This document shows, piece after piece, positions 24,644-31,716 of a stretch of 64,000 nt of DNA. Within the stretch, counting starts at the first letter, position 1, and each line of letters begins with the position of its first letter. The notes under the pieces were generated by a model. The model worked only from the letters and a program-made list of their open reading frames with translations. It was not told the DNA's origin and searched no databases. Source of the DNA: Chitinophagales bacterium (GTDB lineage: Bacteria > Bacteroidota > Bacteroidia > Chitinophagales > Saprospiraceae); assembly GCA_013297745.1 (NCBI GenBank), contig JAAFIM010000009.1, positions 18,479 through 82,478 on the forward strand, given 5' to 3'. A program made the position numbers and the translations under genes.

Positions 24644-27286
24644 ATGGGAAAATTTTTTTGCTTGTTTTTTGCTTTATTTTTAAGCACAGGAGGATATTTA
24701 TACGCTATACAAGGCACTGTTCGGGGCAAAGCCACAGATAAATCCACAGGAGAAAACTTAGTTGGGGCTGAAGTTATTTTATTGCAAGGCAAAAAAGTAT
24801 TTGGTAGAACCTTAACAGACGGCGAAGGTAATTTTGTGGTCAATGTTATGGAACTAGGTACTTATGATTTGCTTTGTCAGTCGCCTATGCACATACCACA
24901 AAAAATTATTGGTTTGCAAATGAAAGCTAATGCTACCCGTTTGGCTTATTTCAAACTCAATTATGATGGGCGCGGATTAAGTTCGGACAAAGGCAAAAAG
25001 AAAAAAAATATATATGCGGATTCTATAGATTTGGTCTATACTTATGCTTCTCTCCAAGCCAAACAATTGGCTGAGTCCAAAACGGGGACAGCCACGGCTG
25101 ACAATTTATTTGATGCGCCGCTAACAGGTTATATTATCACGAGCGAAGAGATAGAGCAAAGAGGTTATGTGCATTTGATAGATATTTTGCGACAAATACC
25201 AGAAATAGAGTTGCAAGAAAATGCAGACCGCCTCACTCAAACTGTTGTCTCTTCTCGCGGTATTGTGGGTGCTGGGGCTTGGGTAATTATGCAAGATGGG
25301 GTTAGAATAAGTAGTTTTGTAGGGACTGATATTGTAGTAGCGCAAAATTTTTTGATACGCCACGCTGCACAAGTAGAAATTGTAGTTGGCGCTTCAGCTG
25401 TAATTTATGGGGCTGATGCCTTTGCGGGCGTTATTAATGTGATTACCAAAAAAGGGGACAAATTGAACGGTGCCGAATTAATGGCTAGTTATGGAATGTT
25501 TGATAATACAAATAATAGTCTAACTATCGGATACGGTAAAAAAGACATAGCTATTTTTGGGGCTTTTTCTTATTATTCTAGCCAACTGGCTAATCCCGCC
25601 CAGTATTATGCAGATGATTTTAGTATTTACAACAATAATTATGTAAACAACAATCAAGTATTGGCCAATTTGGGCGATAATAATACATTCAGAACATTGG
25701 AAGGTAGCCCCCAAAAAACCAATTTGCCTATTACTGGGTTTTCAGCCAATATGAAAACTAAAATTAAAAATTTAGAATTGGGTTGGATTAGCAATTACGA
25801 AACGCACAGTTCCACTTTAGGGGATAGGTTTGAATATGCTCCACCAAGCCGCGACCGTATTTATGGCACTAGCCAAGACAATTTGTATATACAACACCAA
25901 ATTATACAACCCAAATGGGATTTGACCACTATTTTGCAAGCGGGCAATGTGCGCTTAAACACAAAATCAAGTTTTCAAAATTTTTATTCTAATTATCGAC
26001 CCGTTTATAAGTATGGATTTGAGTCTTCAGGTTTTTTTAGAAGTATTTTTACCTATAAAATTAAGACCAATCAAAAACTAACATTTGGCAATACAGCCCA
26101 ATATACTTATACTTTAGCTAATTCTGCGGATTTGCCTGTAATGTGGGAAAGTGGTCAAGATTTTGGAGAGCAAAATTTTGTATATTTAGGAACAGATACT
26201 ACAGATTATTTGGGCAATGACTTGTCTATCAAACAGGTTGCTTTTTTTGAGCGTCGTGCGCAGATAGGCACGTATGCTCAATATCAATGGAATTATAAAA
26301 ACAAACTTTATCTGTTGGCTGGTTTGCGTTATGATTATACAGAGTCTTTGCACTTGTACGAAAATGATAAAGAAATATATCCTGCTTTCAACGGCAAATT
26401 AGGAGTAGTATATAAGCTCAACAAGGAATGGCGATTGAAATTATTTTATGGCACAGGCTATTTGATACCAAGTTCTCAAACTATGCTTACCCATTATGGT
26501 TCTTTCAATTTGGTCAAAGATAGCTTGGATAGAATAACAGGAGTACAAGCTGGTTTTTGGAAACTGCCCTCCAATGCTGTAGGCAGAGCAAATATAGATA
26601 GCGATAATGAAAATTTCAAGGCTGCTCGTTCTAACACTGCTGAATTTAATATCTCGTATAGCAAAAATGATTTTTTATTGGTCGTCAACGGCTTTTATAA
26701 CCAGTATCAAAATCTACTAAATCGTAAATTAGTTTTTAATGTGCCTTTTGTGGATACAGTGAGCAATCAAACAGTAGCTGTGGGGCGTATTATAGTGCCT
26801 AATGAAGACTTTTTCGCTTATGGCGGTACAGCGAGGGCTGAATATCGCTGGCGTTTTAACGATAATATGGATATAAAAGCCAATGCAGCCTATAGTTTTG
26901 CCAATGGGCAAATGAAGAATACAATCAATAATGAGGTTACAGGTTTGGAGTTTACGGCTATGCACAGCATCAAAGCAGGGCTAAACTTACGCTACAAAAC
27001 TTGGAATACTTATCTCAATATGTTGTATAGAAGTACTTCATCTGCTGGGACTAATCCTACAGAACGTAAATCTAATCGTGCTTTTGTAGTTTTTGACTTA
27101 TATACACGCTACACGGTAGCCGAATTGGATAAAAAACGCTTGAATGTTAGTGTTTTTATGAATGTACAAAACTTAACAGACAGACGTTTTTATCATATTA
27201 ATGCTGTTGATGATATAGCTATGAATAGAGTGCCACAACAACCGTTCAGAATACAAGGCGGCGTATTAATCAATTTTAATCGCTAA
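24644..27286 (+). CDS. TonB-dependent outer-membrane receptor
   Basis: 880 residues. A signal peptide (about 1-22) is followed by a carboxypeptidase-like regulatory domain (about 24-105: GTVRGKATDKSTGENLVGAEVILLQGKKVFGRTLTDGEGNF in part). The plug lies at about 160-275 (GYIITSEEIEQRGYVHLIDILRQIPEI ... QDGVRISS ... VEIVVGASAVIYGADAFAGVINVITKKG). The rest is a 22-strand barrel rich in aromatic strands, ending in QPFRIQGGVLINFNR with a C-terminal aromatic-poor strand. It imports a substrate across the outer membrane with TonB energy; the substrate is not evident and there is no SusD partner or transporter beside it. Confidence 0.93.
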   Translation: MGKFFCLFFALFLSTGGYLYAIQGTVRGKATDKSTGENLVGAEVILLQGKKVFGRTLTDGEGNFVVNVMELGTYDLLCQSPMHIPQKIIGLQMKANATRLAYFKLNYDGRGLSSDKGKKKKNIYADSIDLVYTYASLQAKQLAESKTGTATADNLFDAPLTGYIITSEEIEQRGYVHLIDILRQIPEIELQENADRLTQTVVSSRGIVGAGAWVIMQDGVRISSFVGTDIVVAQNFLIRHAAQVEIVVGASAVIYGADAFAGVINVITKKGDKLNGAELMASYGMFDNTNNSLTIGYGKKDIAIFGAFSYYSSQLANPAQYYADDFSIYNNNYVNNNQVLANLGDNNTFRTLEGSPQKTNLPITGFSANMKTKIKNLELGWISNYETHSSTLGDRFEYAPPSRDRIYGTSQDNLYIQHQIIQPKWDLTTILQAGNVRLNTKSSFQNFYSNYRPVYKYGFESSGFFRSIFTYKIKTNQKLTFGNTAQYTYTLANSADLPVMWESGQDFGEQNFVYLGTDTTDYLGNDLSIKQVAFFERRAQIGTYAQYQWNYKNKLYLLAGLRYDYTESLHLYENDKEIYPAFNGKLGVVYKLNKEWRLKLFYGTGYLIPSSQTMLTHYGSFNLVKDSLDRITGVQAGFWKLPSNAVGRANIDSDNENFKAARSNTAEFNISYSKNDFLLVVNGFYNQYQNLLNRKLVFNVPFVDTVSNQTVAVGRIIVPNEDFFAYGGTARAEYRWRFNDNMDIKANAAYSFANGQMKNTINNEVTGLEFTAMHSIKAGLNLRYKTWNTYLNMLYRSTSSAGTNPTERKSNRAFVVFDLYTRYTVAELDKKRLNVSVFMNVQNLTDRRFYHINAVDDIAMNRVPQQPFRIQGGVLINFNR

Positions 27287-27309
27287 GTACTTTTTTTGTC
27301 GTGCCCAAT

Positions 27310-27346
27310 AAAAAAGCCCTTACTAAATTTAGTAAGGGCTTTTTGG
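27310..27346 (+). terminator. Terminator after the TonB receptor
   Basis: AAAAAGCCCTTACT / AGTAAGGGCTTTTT. Confidence 0.8.
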
Positions 27347-27351
27347 GTTTT

Positions 27352-27667
27352 ATACCGAATTTAAAAAATAAGTGTGTAATAAGAGCTATTAAGCATTATA
27401 ATTATAAAAATGAGCGAGAGTGTGGGGTTTTATACCCCACGTGGTGAAGAATCTTATTAGCGTTGGGTTTTATACCCAACGCAAGAATAAAGTTTTATGA
27501 AATATATTTTTGTTGTGTTGGGTGTAAAACCCAACACTAATAAGGTTTTTTTATTTACCGCACGGGGTATAAAACCCCGTGCTATTGTAAAAAATCTATA
27601 CTCTCGTAACTCCAATATTTTAAAAAATTTATGCTGCTATTACACACTCACTTTTTAAATTCTGTAT
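27352..27667. mobile_element. Palindromic MITE-like element, type B (complete)
   Basis: 316 bp with imperfect inverted ends of about 35 bp (GAATTTAAAAA followed by GTGTGTAATA in each arm). The whole element is a long interrupted palindrome made of nested hairpins of the type GTGGGGTTTTATACCCCAC, GTTGGGTTTTATACCCAAC and their partners on the other arm. No coding capacity. A second copy enters at the right edge of the window (63876). It fills the gap between convergent genes and could form a large cruciform or RNA stem. Confidence 0.85.
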
Positions 27668-27680
27668 TATATTGCAATGG

Positions 27681-28370
27681 TTATTTTTTCTCGGGGCTAC
27701 CTTTTTTTATCTCGTCCATATTTTCTTTGTAAGAGATATTGAGGTCTTGCAAAATAGATTCCAAAATGGGGTCTTTTTGCGCGCTGTAGCCTTGTTGTAG
27801 GTTGTAGCCATACCACACGCCCATAGATTGCCATTTGAACGCTTCCCACTCGCCACGCAATTGGGCGATGACATCGTAAAAAGGTTTGTTGAGTTCGCGT
27901 TCTACCATTTTTATCAAAATATAGCCTTGTGTTTTGGTGAGGCGTTTCAATTCTTCTTCATATCGCGGTTTCAAATCTTTTTCCAACGATTTGGAATACT
28001 TTTTGCGTTTGCCTTTTTTCATTTCTGCTGTTTCTCTTTCTATTTGCCTGTGTATACGAATAGCTTCGGCTGCATAAGGATAGACTTTGGCGGCGTGCTT
28101 GCGCCATTGATGATAACGACGGCGTTCGTCAGGGGAAGAAAAGCTGCGTTTTTGGGATACTTCTATAGGGTCAAAATCTACAACAGGCAAAGTATCGCCG
28201 TCAATGACCAATATCCGCACAACAGTGCCATTGATAGTAGCCGTGCCATAAGTTTCGTTGTCGCGCAATTGGGTGTTGTTAGGTTCTTGTGCAACTATTA
28301 AATTTAAAAAAGTAAAAAATATAGCCCATAAACATATATTTTTAACCAAAAAAGCCTTTATTTGCATCAT
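27681..28370 (-). CDS. DUF4294 family secreted protein
   Basis: 229 residues. A signal peptide or N-terminal span (KAFLVKNICLWAIFFTFLNLIVAQ) precedes the DUF4294 core: VIDGDTLPVVDFDPIEV (about 55-71), RRYHQWRKHAAKVYPYAAEAIRIH (about 83-106), and LTKTQGYILIKMVERELNKPFYDVIAQLRGEWEAFKWQ (about 143-180, in part). The family is restricted mostly to Bacteroidota and its function is unknown. Its promoter is interlocked with that of the divergent small lipoprotein gene. Confidence 0.87.
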   Translation of the reverse strand: MMQIKAFLVKNICLWAIFFTFLNLIVAQEPNNTQLRDNETYGTATINGTVVRILVIDGDTLPVVDFDPIEVSQKRSFSSPDERRRYHQWRKHAAKVYPYAAEAIRIHRQIERETAEMKKGKRKKYSKSLEKDLKPRYEEELKRLTKTQGYILIKMVERELNKPFYDVIAQLRGEWEAFKWQSMGVWYGYNLQQGYSAQKDPILESILQDLNISYKENMDEIKKGSPEKK

Positions 28371-28437
28371 AATAAAAAAATGTGATAAAAAAATGTGATA
28401 AAAAAAATTAAAATGATAATAAATTCAAAAAAAGTCC

Positions 28438-28458
28438 TAATTTTGCCCCGCAAATGTA
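28438..28458. promoter_or_regulatory. Interlocked divergent promoter boxes
   Basis: TAATTTTG (28438-28445, plus strand) and TACATTTG (28451-28458, minus strand) face each other with 5 nt between, so each start site falls in or beside the other box. They serve the lipoprotein gene at 28520 and the DUF4294 gene. Confidence 0.55.
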
Positions 28459-28519
28459 AGGTTTTTAATTTAAACAACTTTCATAATTCAAAAAAACAAG
28501 CTAAAACAATTTTTTTAAA

Positions 28520-28759
28520 ATGAAAAAAACTCTTTTGGGCGTATTCGCGCTAACGTTGTCTATGGCTATGGTAAGCTGTGGCGGTGGTAAAACTCCTGAG
28601 CAAATTAAAGCTGAAGCAACAGCTGCTTTTGACAAGAAAAAAACGGAATTGGAAACTAAAGCAACTTCTGATTGCGATGGCAAAAAAGCCGCTTACCAAC
28701 AAGCTGCTGCTGATTCGATAGCTGCTGCTAATCCTGCTCCTACGCCAGCAACCAATTAA
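28520..28759 (+). CDS. Small alanine-rich lipoprotein
   Basis: 79 residues. MKKTLLGVFALTLSMAMVSC is a lipoprotein signal with Cys20, followed by GGGKTPEQIKAEATAAFDKKK, a predicted helix, one Cys in TSDCDGKK, and an Ala/Pro-rich tail (AANPAPTPATN). Length and composition recall small outer-membrane lipoproteins that tether the envelope, but no family is recognised. The next gene, 43 nt downstream, encodes a longer protein of the same layout (signal, charged helix with one Cys in the same context, low-complexity tail), so the two probably derive from one ancestor and are cotranscribed. Confidence 0.75.
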   Translation: MKKTLLGVFALTLSMAMVSCGGGKTPEQIKAEATAAFDKKKTELETKATSDCDGKKAAYQQAAADSIAAANPAPTPATN

Positions 28760-28802
28760 TTTTTTCCAAAATTTTCAAACTTAAAAAAAACAACAACTTA
28801 AA

Positions 28803-29291
28803 ATGAAAAAAAACCTTTTCTTTGTTGCTACTGCTTTCTTTTTGGGCGGTGCTATGATGAGCTTTGACGGTGGCACACAAACTGCTGAACAACAAGTAGC
28901 CAAAATCGTTGATTCTTTGTCTAACGATTTCTTGATGAAAAAAGATGTAGAGTGCCGCGCTGCTGCTGTATCTGCTGCTGTAGCTGCTTTCGAGGCTAGC
29001 AAAACTGTTGCTCCTGAAGTAGTAGAAGAACCAGCCAAAGGCGGTAAAACTAAACCAGCCAAAGATAAAAAACCAACCACTACAACTGGCGGCACCACTA
29101 CAACTGGTGGCGCAACAACTGGTGGTGCTACTAGCGGTGGTACTCCTACCCCAACCCCAACAGATGCTAAAAAAGATAAAATGAGCGGCGACAAAACTAC
29201 AACTACCGACGCTAAAAAAGATAAAATGAGTGGCGATAAAACCAACGCTACTGATGCTAAAAAAGATAAAATGAACAAAGGCGGTAATTAA
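28803..29291 (+). CDS. Secreted low-complexity repeat protein
   Basis: 162 residues. A signal peptide (MKKNLFFVATAFFLGGAMMS) precedes a helical segment with one Cys (KKDVECRAAAVSAAVAAFEASK). Then comes a Gly/Thr-rich tract (TTGGTTTTGGATTGGATSGG) and three tandem copies of a 12-residue unit, TDAKKDKMSGDK and variants, at about 119-160. It resembles a stretched version of the 79-residue lipoprotein just upstream, with repeats added at the C-terminus; the unit number may vary between strains. Probably exported; function unknown. Confidence 0.75.
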   Translation: MKKNLFFVATAFFLGGAMMSFDGGTQTAEQQVAKIVDSLSNDFLMKKDVECRAAAVSAAVAAFEASKTVAPEVVEEPAKGGKTKPAKDKKPTTTTGGTTTTGGATTGGATSGGTPTPTPTDAKKDKMSGDKTTTTDAKKDKMSGDKTNATDAKKDKMNKGGN

Positions 29292-29314
29292 TCACGCGCG
29301 CGTTTTATATTTTC

Positions 29315-29351
29315 AAAAACTCTCAATTTTTATAAATTGAGGGTTTTTTTT
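29315..29351 (+). terminator. Terminator after the repeat protein
   Basis: AAAACTCTCAATTT / AAATTGAGGGTTTT followed by T. Confidence 0.75.
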
Positions 29352-29354
29352 ATA

Positions 29355-29392
29355 AAAAAAATAGTGTTAGCTTGCACCAACACTATTTTTAT
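29355..29392 (-). terminator. Terminator after the 29464 gene
   Basis: AATAGTGTT / AACACTATT with a 10-nt loop; the T run TTTTTTTT is on the minus strand. Confidence 0.7.
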
Positions 29393-29463
29393 GTAAAACT
29401 ATATTTTGTACTCTACTACAAAACTATATTTTTAGCTACGAGACTTTTGGGATTTATTCTTGA

Positions 29464-29976
29464 TTAACGAGCCTCAATGATATAGTTGTATAATTCTTCC
29501 GCATAACGGTCAGCATCAGCTTTGCTGTAGAATATCCACTCTACAAAATTTGCATTTTCATCTACTGGTTTAGCTTTTAGGCGTTTGTATGATTTGCGGG
29601 TAAATTGTTTGCCCTCGTGAGGATACATAGTGATGACATAAAAACCATCCTCTTTGACAGCTTGTACATCTTCCTCCAAATTGATTTCACTCAAAAACAT
29701 CATATAAACGTCAATTTCTTTGTCGTTCACTTTTCCCGCAAATTCGTCGGGCTTGGTCACGCGTGTGATGACGCAAAAACCTAAGTCGGTATCGTATTGA
29801 ACATATAAATCTACCATCGCTTCTTCACCTTTCATATAGCCCGTGAAAAAAAGCGTGCCATTTACCAAAACATCTTCACCTTTAAAGTTAATAGTTGTAA
29901 CGTCTTGAGCAGCAACTTGGGTGTGGGTAAAAGCGAAGCTACAAAGTAGCAAAAGAGAGAACAAAAGTGTACGCAT
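29464..29976 (-). CDS. Secreted hypothetical protein
   Basis: 170 residues. Signal peptide MRTLLFSLLLLCSFAFTHTQVAAQ. The mature part is beta-rich (INFKGEDVLVNGTLFFTGYMKGEEAMVDLYVQYD) with many acidic residues, then a C-terminal helix (YSKADADRYAEELYNYII). No family recognised. Likely periplasmic or exported. Bounded by a terminator and a repeat-bearing gap. Confidence 0.72.
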   Translation of the reverse strand: MRTLLFSLLLLCSFAFTHTQVAAQDVTTINFKGEDVLVNGTLFFTGYMKGEEAMVDLYVQYDTDLGFCVITRVTKPDEFAGKVNDKEIDVYMMFLSEINLEEDVQAVKEDGFYVITMYPHEGKQFTRKSYKRLKAKPVDENANFVEWIFYSKADADRYAEELYNYIIEAR

Positions 29977-30142
29977 TGTTTTGAATTGATTTTTTTTTGG
30001 TTTGAAATAGTGTAAAAAAAATTTAAAAACAATTCAGCTTTTTATTTGGTATTTTTGGTAGAGCGCAACACCTTTGGCTGATTATCTTAACGAACTATTA
30101 ACATCAAAAAGCGTGCCAATATCTTAAAATTGGCAAAAAAAT

Positions 30143-30427
30143 AGTAATTTTTACTTTTTTTTATCAAAAATAATTCAAATAAGTACGTAGACAAAAACAA
30201 AGTGAAAAATCGCGCGGAGCGCGTAACTACACCAATCCGTTGAGTTTCTACACTGTTTGAAGTGAGACGGAGCGCAGCGTTAGCAAGCGGAGCGAACAAG
30301 TTTGTAGAAACAAGGCGTTTTTGGTACTTTTTGCGCCTGCAAAAAGTACGAAGAAAAGAAATTTTTAGGCGCAAGCCGTTAAGAAAATTTCCAAAACCCA
30401 AGTTTTTACTGAAGCGTAAAAATTACT
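30143..30427. repeat. Dispersed repeat with inverted ends (copy 2)
   Basis: Gene-free stretch bounded by 12-bp inverted repeats (AGTAATTTTTAC at 30143, complement ending at 30427). Positions 30314-30390 are the reverse complement of 12843-12918, including GTACTTTTT / AAAAAGTAC. The left part has a GC-richer patch with GCGCGGAGCGCG and a second inverted pair GTTTCTACA (30243) / TGTAGAAAC (30302). It differs from copy 1 outside the shared block. It accounts for most of the 29977-30479 gap. Confidence 0.7.
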
Positions 30428-30479
30428 TCCATTTTGTTCAGTTACTTATAACTTTTTTAATTCCCTGTTCCAGCATTTT

Positions 30480-31502
30480 TTATTCGGGTTTTGTCCACAC
30501 TTCGCAACCTTCTGTACAATTGCGACAAATGTCTATTTTATCCCGCCCCTGTAAAATTTGTGTTCTAAATTTTTTATAATCTGCTGATTGCCAAATATTT
30601 GCAAAGTTTTCATTTTTTAAATCGCCCATTTTATAATCTGCATCTTTATCAAAACAACAGGGCACAACCCAACCGTCCCAAGTAATAACGCAAGAATGCC
30701 ATAATTTCCAACAATGATTGAGCCAGCGATTTTTAATTTTATATTTTCCGTCTGTTTGTTGTTGATAGCGCGAGTAGCGGGGATTTTGGGGGATTAGTTC
30801 GTTTCCATTTTCATAATCATAAATTTGCGCTGTTTTCAGCTTTACCTCATCTACGCCCAACTCTTTGGCTAATTCATAAACCTTTGGAATTTGATGTTCG
30901 TTGGGTGCAACCACCAAAAATTGAAAAATAATATGTGGCGTAGCCGATTTTAGCTCGCGTTTCCATTTTATCAAATTGCGCGTACCTTGCAATACGTTGT
31001 CCAATTTGCCATTTTTTCTGTAGGCTTCATAAGTTTCTTGAGTTGTGCCATCTATAGAAATTATAATCCTATCCAAACCCGATTCTATAGTCGCTTTGGC
31101 GTTTTTATCGTTCAAAAAATGTCCGTTGGTAGAAGTCGCTGTATAAATTTTCTTATCGTGGGCGTATTTGACCATATCCAAAAAATTGGGGTTGATATAA
31201 GGCTCACCCTGAAAATAAAAAGTTAGATAAAACGCTTCTTTGTGTAATTGGTCTATCATTTGGCGAAAAAAATCCGATTTCAGATTGCCTGTGTCTCGGC
31301 TAAAACTGCGCAAACCGCTTGGGCATTCTGGACAGCGCAAATTGCAAGCTGTGGTCGGTTCTATAGCTATAGAAAAGGGTTTTCCCCACAAAATGGGCTT
31401 TTTCGTCCAACGGCTCAAAAAAAACGACAAATATATTTTCAATACATTCCAAACTCTTTTTATAGTCAAAAGGCGAATTATATTTTTAGTATCTGATTTC
31501 AT
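30480..31502 (-). CDS. Radical SAM protein with SPASM domain
   Basis: 340 residues. The radical SAM CxxxCxxC motif is TACNLRCPEC (about 52-61), binding the [4Fe-4S]-SAM cluster. EPYIN and TSTNGHFL mark the TIM-barrel core. A C-terminal SPASM domain carries additional cysteines: CWKLWHSCVITWDGWVVPCCFDKD (in part, about 267-290) and ICRNCTEGC (about 326-334). Such enzymes modify peptides or sugars; no precursor peptide or sugar pathway gene is next to it. There is no terminator hairpin right after the stop codon, which is followed by the dispersed repeat. Confidence 0.9.
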   Translation of the reverse strand: MKSDTKNIIRLLTIKRVWNVLKIYLSFFLSRWTKKPILWGKPFSIAIEPTTACNLRCPECPSGLRSFSRDTGNLKSDFFRQMIDQLHKEAFYLTFYFQGEPYINPNFLDMVKYAHDKKIYTATSTNGHFLNDKNAKATIESGLDRIIISIDGTTQETYEAYRKNGKLDNVLQGTRNLIKWKRELKSATPHIIFQFLVVAPNEHQIPKVYELAKELGVDEVKLKTAQIYDYENGNELIPQNPRYSRYQQQTDGKYKIKNRWLNHCWKLWHSCVITWDGWVVPCCFDKDADYKMGDLKNENFANIWQSADYKKFRTQILQGRDKIDICRNCTEGCEVWTKPE

Positions 31503-31716
31503 ATAAAATTAAATTTGTATTTTAGAATATAAAGAATATAAAATTTTATTAAGATATAATTAATATGAAAAAAAAGAGATAAAATACGACTTACCAAATC
31601 TAATTTTCATACGTTTAAGAAAATGATAACAAAATATATCAATAATTGGCTTGAAATTTGCAGCAAACTATAGAAAAATACACTTTTACAACCAACGACA
31701 AGAATTAAAAAATCCT

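Noticed and set aside
30087..30579. Short genes in the 30.3 kb gap
   Set aside because: Same reasoning: they are translations of the repeat and of the 3' end of the radical SAM gene.
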